64,000 nt of DNA, from contig NZ_SNXI01000001.1 of assembly GCF_004362895.1 (NCBI RefSeq), positions 331,171 to 395,170 on the forward strand. The letters are read 5' to 3'. Both the position numbers and the translations under genes were made by a program. This document shows, in pieces, positions 11,057-20,796 of the stretch. Position 1 is the first letter of the stretch. The number at the start of each line of letters is the position of its first letter. The notes beneath the pieces were generated by a model, which had not been told where the DNA came from, ran no database searches, and saw only the letters and a program-made list of their open reading frames with translations. Source of the DNA: Idiomarina aquatica (GTDB lineage Bacteria > Pseudomonadota > Gammaproteobacteria > Enterobacterales > Alteromonadaceae).

Positions 11057-12190
11057 GTGTCGTATTCAACCTTTAGTCAAGAACAAAGCAACCCGTTAAC
11101 CGAACCAATGTTTTTCGGGCATTCGGTTAACGTTGCCCGCTATGACCAGCAAAAACACAGTATTTTCGAAAAGCTTATCGAAAAACAAATTAGCTTTTTC
11201 TGGCGCCCGGAAGAAGTCGATGTGAGCCGTGACCGTGTTGATTTTAACAAGTTAACCGCCAGTGAACGGCATGTATTTATCTCCAACTTAAAGTACCAGA
11301 CGCTGCTGGACTCGATTCAAGGCCGTAGCCCTAACATCGCGCTGCTGCCTATTGTTTCGATTCCTGAATTGGAGACCTGGATAGAAACCTGGTCATTTTT
11401 CGAGACCATTCACTCACGCTCGTATACGCACATACTGCGTAACTTATTCAGTGACCCGAGCGAAGTATTTGAGGATATCGTTATTAACGAGCAGATAAAA
11501 ATGCGCGCTAACGATATTTCGCAATACTACGATGACCTGATTTTTTACACGCAGCTTTGGCAGACTCATGGCGAGGGTGAAGTTGAGATCGACGGTACCG
11601 TGCATAACGTGACTAAGCGCGAGCTTAAGAAAAAACTGTTCCTGTGTATTAACTCCGTTAACGCGCTAGAAGCGGTTCGTTTTTACGTTAGTTTTGCTTG
11701 TACCTTTGCTTTTGCTGAGCGTGAATTGATGGAAGGCAATGCCAAAATCATTCGACTGATTGCACGCGACGAAAACGTTCATCTGACCTCGACTCAGCAT
11801 ATGATCAACCTGTGGCAATACGGTGAAGACGATCCTGAAATGCAGGAAATTGCCGAAGAATTGCGCGACGATGCGTACAACATTTTCATGACCGCCGTTA
11901 AACAAGAAAAACAATGGGCGCATTATCTGTTTAAAGATGGCTCTATGATTGGTCTTAACGAAAGCATGTTGTGTCAGTACGTCGAGTACATTGCTAACTT
12001 GCGCATGCAGGCGATTGGCTTTGATGCGCCATTCCCTGAACAGCGTTCCAACCCACTACCGTGGATGAATAAATACCTGGTATCCGATAACGTGCAGGTT
12101 GCACCACAAGAGGCGGAAATCAGCTCTTACCTGGTGGGTCAGATTGATAGTAGCGTTGATGCCTCAGACTTAGGTGATTTTGACTTATAA
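11057..12190 (+). CDS. nrdB: Class Ia ribonucleotide reductase, beta subunit
   Basis: Small subunit holding the di-iron/tyrosyl radical cofactor. 377 residues, colinear with E. coli Nrd[15 protein letters not shown] carries the iron ligands Glu and His and the radical tyrosine, and [13 protein letters not shown] carries the second Glu/His ligand pair. The C-terminal [11 protein letters not shown] tail docks to NrdA. The start is GTG at 11057, supported by AGGAG at 11044-11048 with 8-base spacing. It is followed closely by the yfaE ferredoxin gene that maintains the cofactor. Confidence 0.98.
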   Translation: MSYSTFSQEQSNPLTEPMFFGHSVNVARYDQQKHSIFEKLIEKQISFFWRPEEVDVSRDRVDFNKLTASERHVFISNLKYQTLLDSIQGRSPNIALLPIVSIPELETWIETWSFFETIHSRSYTHILRNLFSDPSEVFEDIVINEQIKMRANDISQYYDDLIFYTQLWQTHGEGEVEIDGTVHNVTKRELKKKLFLCINSVNALEAVRFYVSFACTFAFAERELMEGNAKIIRLIARDENVHLTSTQHMINLWQYGEDDPEMQEIAEELRDDAYNIFMTAVKQEKQWAHYLFKDGSMIGLNESMLCQYVEYIANLRMQAIGFDAPFPEQRSNPLPWMNKYLVSDNVQVAPQEAEISSYLVGQIDSSVDASDLGDFDL

Positions 12191-12202
12191 GTTAACCACA
12201 CC

Positions 12203-12466
12203 ATGAGTCAAACTATCTTTAAGGTAAAAGTTAACGGAGAGCACGAGCTCTCCGTTGATGCATCTGAAGGCACCTTACTTGAGGCCCTTGAAGCGCATCA
12301 GCTAGAGGTTCATTACCATTGTAAAAGTGGCTTTTGTGGTGCCTGCCGTTCTACCTTAAAAAGTGGCAGTGTCCGTTATATCAATGAACCACTGGCGTAC
12401 GTTCGTAAAGGCGACATTTTACCGTGCTGCTGTGTGCCTACCAGCGATCTTGATTTAGATCATTAA
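12203..12466 (+). CDS. yfaE: [2Fe-2S] ferredoxin YfaE, RNR maintenance
   Basis: Plant-type ferredoxin of 87 residues. The cluster motif is CKSGFCGAC, with the distal cysteine in DILPCCC. In E. coli YfaE feeds electrons for repair and assembly of the NrdB di-iron-tyrosyl cofactor. Position 12 bp after nrdB supports this role. No terminator with a T-run is visible before grxA. Confidence 0.92.
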   Translation: MSQTIFKVKVNGEHELSVDASEGTLLEALEAHQLEVHYHCKSGFCGACRSTLKSGSVRYINEPLAYVRKGDILPCCCVPTSDLDLDH

Positions 12467-12610
12467 CGTAGTGTTATCTCGAATCTATCTGTTTTTTCGA
12501 TAAGACTAATCGCAATCATGCATTGTGAAAGTGGCATTAAAAATGGATAATGTGCACAAAGTTTAAACGCTAGTTTTAAAATACCCGACGTTGTGGAGAG
12601 AGGGATTATT

Positions 12611-12877
12611 ATGTTTACCGTTATTTTTGGCCGTCCAGGCTGTCCGTTTTGTGTTCGTGCAAAAGATGTTGCCGACCAGTTAAAATCAGACCGTGATGAC
12701 TTTGATTATCGCTACGTTGATATTCAAGCCGAAGGCATTACTAAAGCTGACCTGGAAAAAACCGTGGGTAAACCGGTGCACACCGTACCGCAGATTTTTG
12801 TCGATGAGAATCATGTCGGCGGCTTTACCGAATTTGAAGCCTACGCTAAAGAACACCTGGGCCTGTACGCGGCTTAG
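12611..12877 (+). CDS. grxA: Glutaredoxin 1
   Basis: Small dithiol glutaredoxin (88 residues) with the active site CPFC in IFGRPGCPFCVRA and the TVPQIFVDENHVGG cis-proline/GSH-binding region. Grx1 is a reductant for class Ia RNR, which fits its place after nrdAB-yfaE. The open frame extends upstream to a GTG at 12593, but the GGAGAGAGGG ribosome site lies inside that extension. The ATG at 12611 is therefore the start. Confidence 0.93.
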   Translation: MFTVIFGRPGCPFCVRAKDVADQLKSDRDDFDYRYVDIQAEGITKADLEKTVGKPVHTVPQIFVDENHVGGFTEFEAYAKEHLGLYAA

Positions 12878-12887
12878 TTAAGAATAC

Positions 12888-12912
12888 AAGCTCGCGCATC
12901 AAGCGCGAGCTT
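12888..12912. terminator. Convergent hairpin between grxA and hrpA
   Basis: Perfect 10-bp stem (AAGCTCGCGC, loop ATCAA, GCGCGAGCTT) overlapping the last codons of hrpA. The following T-tracts are short on both strands, so it is a moderate terminator candidate serving both convergent genes. Confidence 0.55.
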
Positions 12913-15900
12913 CTTCCATTGCATTTTTTACCCGCTTTTCAGATACCGGATACTTTGTTCCCAGTGTCTGCGCAAAAAACGAAACACGCAGTTCCTGTAG
13001 CATCCAGTATATTTCACTGACCTCATCCGGCACTACGCTGGAATATTTCTTCAATAATTTCTTATAGTCTTGCTCCAGGCTATCCAGCGTCAACGTTAAC
13101 AAACGGTCTTTGTTGGGATCCACAGGCAGTTTTTCTAAGCGTTTTTGCAACGCGTTTAAGTATCGCTCTACGTCTTTTAATCGCTGAGCACCCAGGCGGC
13201 TGACAAAGCCCTTAAATACCAGTTCATCTAATTGCTTTTGCACGTCGCCACGTGATTGGATTTGATCCAGCGGGATTTTGCCTTTTAGCTGTTTACGAAT
13301 AGCCTGGCTTTGCAGCAAACAGCGCTCAACGGAACCGGCGATGGCTTCCACGCGCTCGTTTAATTCCGCCCTAACCTGCTCTTTAACCGCATTAAAGGCT
13401 TTCTCGTCACGAATAAGTTCACCCTGCTGCTTATGCTCGGCGATAATTTCATCGACCGCAGCGGCAATACAATCCTGGATCAGCACATCCACTTTACCCC
13501 AGGGATTAAAATACATTGCCAACTTGGCTTTATTCGACAGGCATTTCTGCAGATGTTTTATCGGTGACGGTACTTGCTTTAGCACCAGTTCACGTACACC
13601 ACGCAGGTGCTTCTGCTCTGCCTCCGCTGCGGTGTCATACATTTGTACCGATAATTTTCCGTCGGCATGGGTCAGCGCCGGGTAGGCTTTAATCTCAAAG
13701 CCCTGTTGTTTCTCGGTAACAACGCGGGGCAAGGTATTAAAATCCCAGGCTTCAACGTCGGTACGTTTTACCGAGTCGCCTGCTGATTTATCAAGACGCT
13801 GTTGTACACGGCCGGAAAGCTGTTCTTTTAAAGCGGTTAAATTGCGCCCCTGCTTAACCAGCTTTTTGCCATCAAAGACTTTAAAGTTCATGCGCAGGTG
13901 TGGCGGCACCGCATCTTCGTTCCAGGATTCAGGTTCAACCGTTACCCCGCTCATGCGCCGTAGCTTAGTTGCCATTGCATCGAGCAGCGCGCCCTGCATT
14001 GGCTCAATATCCGCCATTACCGCCGACGCGTAATTGGGAGCCGGTACAAAGTTACGGCGAATAGGCTTAGGTAAAGACTTGATTAACGCAGCAATACGAT
14101 CTTCGCGCAAAGCCGGAATGTGCCAGTCGAAACCCTGCTCGCTAACCTGGTTGAGGATAGCCAACTGAATATTAACACTGACGCCATCATCTTCTGCATT
14201 CGGCTCAAAGTGATAACTCAGCGGCAACCGCAGGTTATCCTGACGCCAGAACTCAGGGTATTCGTGTTCAGTAATATGCGAGGTATCGGTGCCAATTAAA
14301 TCTTCGCGTTCAAAAAACAGTAACTGCGGATTTTTCTTCGCGGCTTTGTGCCACCAACCGGCCAGCAATTTTTCCGTATAAATACCTGCCGGCACATGAC
14401 GGTCGTAAGCATCATACAGCTCTTGCTCATCCACCAGAATATCGCGCCGGCGAGACTTGGCCTCAAGCTCCTGCACACTCTCAATCAGTGTAATATTGTG
14501 CTTAATAAAAGGGAGTTGGCGCTTTATTTGACCCTGCACTAAGGCTTCGCGAATAAACAACTCGCGCGCCTTAAGCGGCGCAACCGGCCCGTATTGAACG
14601 CGGCGGCGGCCTACTAAAATCAGCCCCAGTAAGGTGACCTGCTCATCGGCAACGACCGAACCTTGTTTTGCTTCAAAATGTGGTTCCAGGTACTGACGTT
14701 TAACTAAATGTGATGCCGCCTGCTCTATCCATTCCGGCTCGATAGCCGCGTTAACCCGGGCAAACAAACGTGATGTCTCTACCAGCTCTGCACTCACCAC
14801 CCACTTAGGCGGCTTACCAAAAAGATGCGACCCCGGGAATATATGAAAACGCGTTTGTCGGGTACCCTGGTATTCGTGTTTTTGCTCTTTTAAGCCGACC
14901 TGCGAAATTAACCCCGTTAAAATAGCGCAGTGGATTTGCTCGTACGTGGCCGGTTCCTCGTTAATGCGCAGTCCCATCTCACGTACGCTTTGACGACTTT
15001 GCGTATAGATATCCTGCCATTCCCGAACACGCATAAAGTGCAGGAATTCGCGTGCAATCTGTTTACGAAACTGATTACCACTGAGCTCCTTTTGCTTTTG
15101 CTGCAGGTAATTCCATAGATTTAAGTAGGCGTTAAAATCGGAACTCTTATCAGCAAATCGCTGGTGCCACTCATCAGCCTTTTGCTTTGCGTCATGTGGG
15201 CGTTCGCGTGGATCCTGTATGCTCAAAGCAGAAGTTATGATCAACATCTCGCGCATGCAGCCGTGTTGTTGCCCGGCTAATACCATGCGCGCTAAACGCG
15301 GATCCAAAGGTAATCGTGATAATTGCCGGCCGGTTTCGGTTAATCTCGGCTGTTGCTGCTTGCGCCCCGCCTCGATGGCATGAATTTCTTCTAATAAGTT
15401 AAGACCGTCTTTGACAAAACGTTCATCCGGTTTTTGTACAAACGGAAACTCACGAATATCACCTAACCGTAAAGACGACATCTGCAGAATAACGGCCGCC
15501 AGATTAGTCCGAAGAATTTCCGGGTCGGTGTACTCCGGCCGATTAATAAAGTCATCTTCGCTATATAACCGAATACAGATCCCCGGACCAATACGGCCGC
15601 AACGTCCTTTGCGTTGGTTGGCGCTGGCCTGAGAAATGGGTTCAATGGGTAAACGCTGTACTTTGGTGCGATAGGAGTAGCGGCTAATGCGCACCGTACC
15701 CGGGTCAATCACGTAACGAATGCCCGGTACAGTCAGTGAGGTTTCTGCCACGTTGGTCGCAATGACGATACGACGCCCGCCATGCGGCTGAAACACCCGA
15801 TTCTGTTCGTGTGAAGACAGTCGCGCATACAAAGGCAGTACTTCGGTATCGCGCAGCTGCAGCTCGTTAATCGCATCAGCATAATCGCGAATTTCGCGTT

Positions 15901-16789
15901 CACCGCTGGCAAAGACCAATATATCGCCAGGACCCTCTGCCTGAAGTTCCTGTACGGCATCAAGCAGCCCTTGCAGTACATCGGTCTCTGATGCTTTGCC
16001 GTCACCTGGCGGCCGATAGCGCAGCTCGACCGGGTAGGTTCTGCCACTCACGGTCAGTACCGGTGCATCATTAAAATGCTGAGAGAACCGTTCGGTTTCG
16101 ATGGTTGCTGAAGTAATAACGACTTTTAAATCACGGCGCTTAGGGAGCAATTGATGCAGGACACCCAACAAAAAATCGATGTTAAGACTGCGTTCATGCG
16201 CTTCATCGATGATAATAGCGTCATATTGCAGTAGCAGCGGATCATTTTGCAATTCCGACAGCAACATACCATCGGTCATCAATTTAATGGCGGTGGTCTC
16301 AGCGGTTTGATCCTGAAAGCGGATTTTATAGCCGACCTGCTGTTTTTGCGTATCCTTGAGCTCTTCACCGATACGGGCAGCAACACTGCGCGCTGCTAAT
16401 CGACGCGGTTGCGTGTGACCAATGACACCACGCCGACCATAACCGAGTTCCAACAACATTTTTGGTAACTGCGTCGTTTTACCTGAACCTGTTTCACCGG
16501 CAATAACGACAACTTGGTTATTTTTTATCGCCGATTTGATCTCGTCACGCTGCTGCGCAACCGGCAGTTGCTGCGGATAATCAATACTAAAACGCTGCTC
16601 ACTGCGGGCTAAATAGGCAAGTTCGGCTGCTTCAATATCCTGTTTTATTTTCTCCAGTATCTGTTGCTGCCGCTCTGCTTTCTTAACTTTGTGCAGACCA
16701 CGTAAACGGCCGCGCAATTGCGCGGCCTGTTGTAGTGTGCATTGTTCCAGCTGTGCCTGATACTGCTTAATCAGTGCTTTAGGATCCAT
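12899..16789 (-). CDS. hrpA: ATP-dependent RNA helicase HrpA
   Basis: DEAH-box RNA helicase of 1296 residues, the E. coli HrpA length. It contains VIAGETGSGKTTQLPKML (Walker A, about residue 95), DEAHERS (Walker B), TSATIE (motif III) and NQRKGRCGRIGPG (motif VI), then the HA2/OB region and the long C-terminal DUF3418 domain. E. coli HrpA helps rescue stalled ribosomes and process mRNA. Transcribed alone, convergent to grxA and just downstream of the isoaspartyl peptidase gene. Confidence 0.96.
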   Translation of the reverse strand: MDPKALIKQYQAQLEQCTLQQAAQLRGRLRGLHKVKKAERQQQILEKIKQDIEAAELAYLARSEQRFSIDYPQQLPVAQQRDEIKSAIKNNQVVVIAGETGSGKTTQLPKMLLELGYGRRGVIGHTQPRRLAARSVAARIGEELKDTQKQQVGYKIRFQDQTAETTAIKLMTDGMLLSELQNDPLLLQYDAIIIDEAHERSLNIDFLLGVLHQLLPKRRDLKVVITSATIETERFSQHFNDAPVLTVSGRTYPVELRYRPPGDGKASETDVLQGLLDAVQELQAEGPGDILVFASGEREIRDYADAINELQLRDTEVLPLYARLSSHEQNRVFQPHGGRRIVIATNVAETSLTVPGIRYVIDPGTVRISRYSYRTKVQRLPIEPISQASANQRKGRCGRIGPGICIRLYSEDDFINRPEYTDPEILRTNLAAVILQMSSLRLGDIREFPFVQKPDERFVKDGLNLLEEIHAIEAGRKQQQPRLTETGRQLSRLPLDPRLARMVLAGQQHGCMREMLIITSALSIQDPRERPHDAKQKADEWHQRFADKSSDFNAYLNLWNYLQQKQKELSGNQFRKQIAREFLHFMRVREWQDIYTQSRQSVREMGLRINEEPATYEQIHCAILTGLISQVGLKEQKHEYQGTRQTRFHIFPGSHLFGKPPKWVVSAELVETSRLFARVNAAIEPEWIEQAASHLVKRQYLEPHFEAKQGSVVADEQVTLLGLILVGRRRVQYGPVAPLKARELFIREALVQGQIKRQLPFIKHNITLIESVQELEAKSRRRDILVDEQELYDAYDRHVPAGIYTEKLLAGWWHKAAKKNPQLLFFEREDLIGTDTSHITEHEYPEFWRQDNLRLPLSYHFEPNAEDDGVSVNIQLAILNQVSEQGFDWHIPALREDRIAALIKSLPKPIRRNFVPAPNYASAVMADIEPMQGALLDAMATKLRRMSGVTVEPESWNEDAVPPHLRMNFKVFDGKKLVKQGRNLTALKEQLSGRVQQRLDKSAGDSVKRTDVEAWDFNTLPRVVTEKQQGFEIKAYPALTHADGKLSVQMYDTAAEAEQKHLRGVRELVLKQVPSPIKHLQKCLSNKAKLAMYFNPWGKVDVLIQDCIAAAVDEIIAEHKQQGELIRDEKAFNAVKEQVRAELNERVEAIAGSVERCLLQSQAIRKQLKGKIPLDQIQSRGDVQKQLDELVFKGFVSRLGAQRLKDVERYLNALQKRLEKLPVDPNKDRLLTLTLDSLEQDYKKLLKKYSSVVPDEVSEIYWMLQELRVSFFAQTLGTKYPVSEKRVKNAMEEARA

Positions 16790-16803
16790 ATTGCTCCGTT
16801 GTG

Positions 16804-17853
16804 TTAGTCGTCCTCGCGGTAAATGGCAATATGTGCCTTACCATCGGCCTTCATATATCCGCGATACATGCCCTCGGTATTAAACGGCATGGCGATGTTA
16901 CCGTCTGCATCGATAATAATCACGCCACCGGTACCGCCAGCTTCCTGCAACACACCGTGAATGACTTCATCGCCCGCTTCGGCAACGCTTTTGTTCTGGT
17001 ACTTAACCCGTGAACAAATATCAGCAGCAACATGATAACGAATAAAATATTCGCCATGCCCGGTTGCCGAAACCGCGCAACTATCATTGTCAGCCCAGGT
17101 GCCAGCGCCAATAATCGGCGAGTCGCCAATTCTACCATAACGTTTAGCCGTCATGCCGCCTGTTGAGGTACCCGCACTAATATTACCCTCTTTATCCACC
17201 GCTACTGCACCCACGGTGCCGTATTTGTAGTCTAAATCCAGGTACTCCCAGGCTTGCTGCTCGGGTTGCTCACTCGCTTTTATTTTTTCTTTCGCGCGCA
17301 GCAGCTGCTGATAACGATGATCGGTATTAAAATAACTGTTGTCGACCAGCTCCAGGCCCTGCTTTTGTGCGAAGGTTTCGGCTCCCTCGCCGCTCAGCAT
17401 CACGTGCACCGATTTTTCCATCACTTCCCGGGTCAACGCGATCGGGCTTTTAACCGTTTTTACCCCGGCAACTGCGCCGGCGTTACCTGTCTTGCCTTCC
17501 ATCAACGAGGCATCGAGTTCGTGCTCGCCATCCCAGGTGTATACCGCGCCAACACCAGAGTTAAACAGTGGCGACGCTTCCATAATCTGAATCGCAGCTA
17601 TGACAGCGCTGGTGCTGTCACCGCCGTCATCAAGCACTGCATATCCTGCCTGCAACGCCTCCTGTAATTTGTCTTTATAGGCCTGCTCTTGCTCTGCGGT
17701 TAAGTTAGCACGGGTAATGGTGCCCGCACCGCCATGGATCGCTATGGCGATATCGTTAGGCTTGTGGTCATCAGCTAACACTGTCGTTGATCCCAGCATG
17801 GCCGTTGCCAGTACCGATAACAGAAGCTTAGATTTTGTTGTTTTGATTTTCAT
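16804..17853 (-). CDS. Exported isoaspartyl peptidase / type 2 L-asparaginase
   Basis: Ntn-hydrolase of the IaaA family, 349 residues, that cleaves beta-aspartyl peptides and L-asparagine after self-processing into alpha and beta subunits. The N-terminal AIAIHGGAGTI and the processing site YKYGTVGAVAVD (Thr is the nucleophile) are intact, followed by GGMTAKRYGRIGDSPIIGAG. A Sec-type signal peptide (LLLSVLATAMLGSTTVLADD) precedes the domain, so it should act in the periplasm or outside, unlike the cytoplasmic E. coli IaaA. The stop is 14 bp before the hrpA start. Confidence 0.92.
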   Translation of the reverse strand: MKIKTTKSKLLLSVLATAMLGSTTVLADDHKPNDIAIAIHGGAGTITRANLTAEQEQAYKDKLQEALQAGYAVLDDGGDSTSAVIAAIQIMEASPLFNSGVGAVYTWDGEHELDASLMEGKTGNAGAVAGVKTVKSPIALTREVMEKSVHVMLSGEGAETFAQKQGLELVDNSYFNTDHRYQQLLRAKEKIKASEQPEQQAWEYLDLDYKYGTVGAVAVDKEGNISAGTSTGGMTAKRYGRIGDSPIIGAGTWADNDSCAVSATGHGEYFIRYHVAADICSRVKYQNKSVAEAGDEVIHGVLQEAGGTGGVIIIDADGNIAMPFNTEGMYRGYMKADGKAHIAIYREDD

Positions 17854-17941
17854 ATTGCAGTCCCCTGTGTTTTGTTATTTTTGAGCTAACCTTATTACAG
17901 AGGATAAAAGTGGATTTGGCAATGCGACTGATGGAGGGTTT

Positions 17942-18181
17942 ATGCCAACTTATCGTGTTAATTATGAACACATTGGTTCAAACGGAACAATTACCGTCGA
18001 AGTACCAACCGATGCCGCCGCAGGCGACCAACGGCAATTAGAAGACACGATCGCGAAACGCGTCGGTGAGCGTATCTTACCTCATGCAGAACTCGCCTTC
18101 CGTCACGAAGACGATCTAACTTACATGCAAAAACTCGAAAAAGCCTATGACCTGATTATTCAGGACTATGAACGCGTTTAA
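17942..18181 (+). CDS. Small conserved hypothetical protein
   Basis: 79 residues with no family I recognise. Predicted cytoplasmic, with a beta-rich N-terminal half (PTYRVNYEHIGSNGTITVEV) and a helical, charged C-terminus (YMQKLEKAYDLIIQDYERV). A strong GGAGGG ribosome site precedes the ATG, which supports translation. Divergent from the isoaspartyl peptidase and convergent with the YhaV toxin gene. Confidence 0.7.
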   Translation: MPTYRVNYEHIGSNGTITVEVPTDAAAGDQRQLEDTIAKRVGERILPHAELAFRHEDDLTYMQKLEKAYDLIIQDYERV

Positions 18182-18247
18182 CAAACTAAAGGATTAACCA
18201 CCACACAATTGAATGGTGGAGACAGTAACAGACTTCGTGTAAATCGC

Positions 18248-18721
18248 TTATACAGAGAATGTTTCGTCTTTCGCTGCTTGTAGAAGATCCTCCCATTCTC
18301 CGGGAGGATGACCAGTGCTTAACATCTTTTCGAATACTTTATAAGCATCTTTTTTACTACCGTATGCACGTTTGTTCTTTTCATCATTTACCCAAGCATA
18401 AACGATGATTTTTGCATCTAAGTGGTAACGGAAAAATAAGCGATACTGCTGGAAAAATTTTGCCCGAAACCAATGCTTGTTATCATCACCTAATGTACTC
18501 CCTTGGCGAAATTCAGCGCTAGTGGGATCATGCGGTATTAATTCAAAGATTAGTTTTTGAATTGCGGCTAATCGTTTTGTAGCATTTTTTTTAAGGTAGC
18601 CCTTTGGATCTTTTTTGCGTATAGCCTCAACTTGTGTTTTCAGACTTAGATATTGCTCTTTAAACAATGGATGAGTGTAAAGTGTCCAACCGTTTACGAT
18701 CATTGGTATCGTTTTTTGCAA
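18248..18721 (-). CDS. yhaV: YhaV-type toxin (type II TA, mRNA endonuclease)
   Basis: RelE/ParE-fold ribonuclease of the YhaV family, 157 residues. Matches to E. coli YhaV include VNGWTLYTHP, the central RAKFFQQYRLFFRY and C-terminal GSKKDAYKVFEKMLSTGHPP. The reading frame starts with TTG at 18721, 2 bp after the antitoxin stop. An ATG at 18703 is the alternative, but it would trim the N-terminus below that of E. coli YhaV. Toxin lies downstream of antitoxin, the order known for prlF-yhaV. Confidence 0.93.
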   Translation of the reverse strand: MQKTIPMIVNGWTLYTHPLFKEQYLSLKTQVEAIRKKDPKGYLKKNATKRLAAIQKLIFELIPHDPTSAEFRQGSTLGDDNKHWFRAKFFQQYRLFFRYHLDAKIIVYAWVNDEKNKRAYGSKKDAYKVFEKMLSTGHPPGEWEDLLQAAKDETFSV

Positions 18722-18723
18722 GC

Positions 18724-19053
18724 CTACTCGTCCTCATCCAATAACGGGGCATCTAAATCAATTTCAACACCTTCAACCAACGCATTAACACTATCTCGCA
18801 TACTTGCTGATAACGGCTCTAGTCTTTCCGGGTGAACCTGCATATCACGTGCTATGAATGATAAAAACTCGCCAAGTACAGGGTCATTTTTCGGCGTTTC
18901 TGCACGCGAGATAACAACGCTACCATCAGCCTGTATAGCGTATTTAATTTTGTCTTTCTTGCCCAAGTGCAACGCCTGGCGAACAGAACTTGGCACGGTA
19001 GTTTGAAAACGGTCTGTAAGTGTTGATTCAGTTTCTAAAGCAACTTGTGCCAT
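18724..19053 (-). CDS. prlF: PrlF/SohA-type antitoxin (AbrB-fold)
   Basis: 109 residues. The N-terminal swapped-hairpin AbrB-type DNA-binding segment is STLTDRFQTTVPSSVRQAL, and the acidic C-terminal half should wrap the YhaV toxin. In E. coli PrlF neutralises YhaV and represses the operon. A near-perfect 20-bp palindrome over the promoter just upstream fits autoregulation. Confidence 0.92.
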   Translation of the reverse strand: MAQVALETESTLTDRFQTTVPSSVRQALHLGKKDKIKYAIQADGSVVISRAETPKNDPVLGEFLSFIARDMQVHPERLEPLSASMRDSVNALVEGVEIDLDAPLLDEDE

Positions 19054-19083
19054 AACAACCTCTAACTTTTACTTGTTTAATTG

Positions 19084-19122
19084 ATTTTAGTATGAATAAA
19101 GAGGTAATGCAAATGCATTGCC
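19084..19122 (-). promoter_or_regulatory. prlF-yhaV promoter with palindromic operator
   Basis: On the minus strand TTGCAT (19112-19107) and TAAAAT (19089-19084) are 17 bp apart. The -35 lies inside the palindrome GGTAATGCA-AA-TGCATTGCC at 19103-19122 (one mismatch between 9-bp arms). This is the layout expected for repression by the PrlF/YhaV complex. Confidence 0.65.
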
Positions 19123-19289
19123 TTTTCTGGTGAGTAAGAAAATACTCAAGTTACATAAAATAAAATGCGTAAATCGAAGCTAAAATGATATCGTTCGTAA
19201 AGTGCTTTAGTTAGCAACAAAGTAAGAAACATCAATCGGTGAAACATGACACCAGTAAATAATTGGATTTAAGCCGCGCGGTATAAGAC

Positions 19290-20753
19290 ATGCAGCCACA
19301 TTCAGACACTAAAATCAAAAACGATAATCAGCCAACCTTTTACTTCCATGACTACGAGACCTGGGGTGCGAATCCGCATGTGGATCGCCCGGCGCAGTTT
19401 GCCGGTATCCGTACCGATGCGGAGTTAAAACCCGTTGGCCGCGCACTTAAACTGTATGCCCAGCCAACACCGGACTTTCTGCCCAACCCGGAAGCGGTTT
19501 TAGTCACTGGTATAACGCCGCAACTGGCGCTAAATCAGGGTGTTAACGAAGCAGATTTTAGTCGTGCGATTAATGAACAATTTTCGCAACCTAATACAAC
19601 GGTGATCGGGTATAACAATGTTCGTTTTGACGATGAAGTCACCCGCACCTTGTTTTATCGTAACTTTTATGACCCTTATGCCTATGCCTGGCAAAACAAT
19701 AATTCACGCTGGGATTTAATCGACGTAACCCGCGCTTGTTACGCACTGCGCCCCGAGGGCATCACCTGGCCCGACAACGCTGAGGGACGCGTGAGTTTGC
19801 GGCTTGAGCATTTATCAAAGGCCAACAATATTGATCATGGCCAGGCGCACGACGCAATGTCCGATGTTTATGCAACGATTGGACTGGCTCAACTGATTCG
19901 TGAAAAACAACCTAAACTGTGGCAGTGGGCCTATAAAATCCGTCGCAAAGCGGCATTGCTGGATTTATTTAATTGGCAGCAACCGCAGCCTCTGGCCCAC
20001 GTTAGTGGCTTTTATGGAAGTGATAACCGCTATTTAAGTGCCGTGTTACCCATTGCTTTTCATCCGCGGCAGAATAACGCGGTCATTGTTTGGGATTTAC
20101 GCTGTGACCCCAGCGTGCTTAACGAGTTAACGGTCGAACAAATTATTGAATACACCTACACCAGTAAGCATGAGTTAGCGGCTAAAGGCCTGCCGCAGTT
20201 AGGGCTGCAGTTAATCAACTTAAGCCGCTGCCCGTTTCTCGCCCCCATCAATACTATTTCTGCGGAAGCTGCCGATGCTGCCCAGCTAAACGTCGAGCAA
20301 GTTAATCAACGTGTACAATGGCTAAACCAACAAGCTAGTGTGCGGGATAAACTCACTACCGTTTACGAACAGGAACGGGAGTTCGCGGCTAAAGACGATG
20401 TTGACCTGCAGATCTACCAGGGATTCTTTAGTGATCAGGATCGCAATAACATGGCCATGATCCGCGAGGCCAATCCACATCAATTAGCCGGGATGCAGTT
20501 AAATACCGCCGACAAGCGTTTGCCGGAATTGTTATTTCGCTATCGCGCCCGCAATTTTCCGGCGACCTTAACCGACAAAGAACTTGAGCGTTGGCGTCAG
20601 TTTTGCCAACAACGTATGTTGGCGCCACCGGAGGGCTTTTTATCTGCCGAGGCCTTTATGCAGCGCTTAGAGGAACTGGCCGGTCAGCAAAACGAAAACA
20701 CCCACAATTTGCGCCTGTTAAAGTCGCTTTATGACTATGCGGCCTCGCTGTGA
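19290..20753 (+). CDS. sbcB: Exodeoxyribonuclease I
   Basis: DEDDh 3'-5' single-strand DNA exonuclease, 487 residues (E. coli ExoI has 475). Motif Exo I is FYFHDYETWGANP, Exo II is GYNNVRFDDE and Exo III is HDAMSDVYATIGLA. The remaining C-terminal half is the SH3-like and helical region of the family. It acts in recombination and mismatch repair and binds the SSB tail. Stand-alone plus-strand gene. Confidence 0.96.
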   Translation: MQPHSDTKIKNDNQPTFYFHDYETWGANPHVDRPAQFAGIRTDAELKPVGRALKLYAQPTPDFLPNPEAVLVTGITPQLALNQGVNEADFSRAINEQFSQPNTTVIGYNNVRFDDEVTRTLFYRNFYDPYAYAWQNNNSRWDLIDVTRACYALRPEGITWPDNAEGRVSLRLEHLSKANNIDHGQAHDAMSDVYATIGLAQLIREKQPKLWQWAYKIRRKAALLDLFNWQQPQPLAHVSGFYGSDNRYLSAVLPIAFHPRQNNAVIVWDLRCDPSVLNELTVEQIIEYTYTSKHELAAKGLPQLGLQLINLSRCPFLAPINTISAEAADAAQLNVEQVNQRVQWLNQQASVRDKLTTVYEQEREFAAKDDVDLQIYQGFFSDQDRNNMAMIREANPHQLAGMQLNTADKRLPELLFRYRARNFPATLTDKELERWRQFCQQRMLAPPEGFLSAEAFMQRLEELAGQQNENTHNLRLLKSLYDYAASL

Positions 20754-20796
20754 TGTGATACAAAATTGTTATGGTTAAAAAAACAACATAACAACT

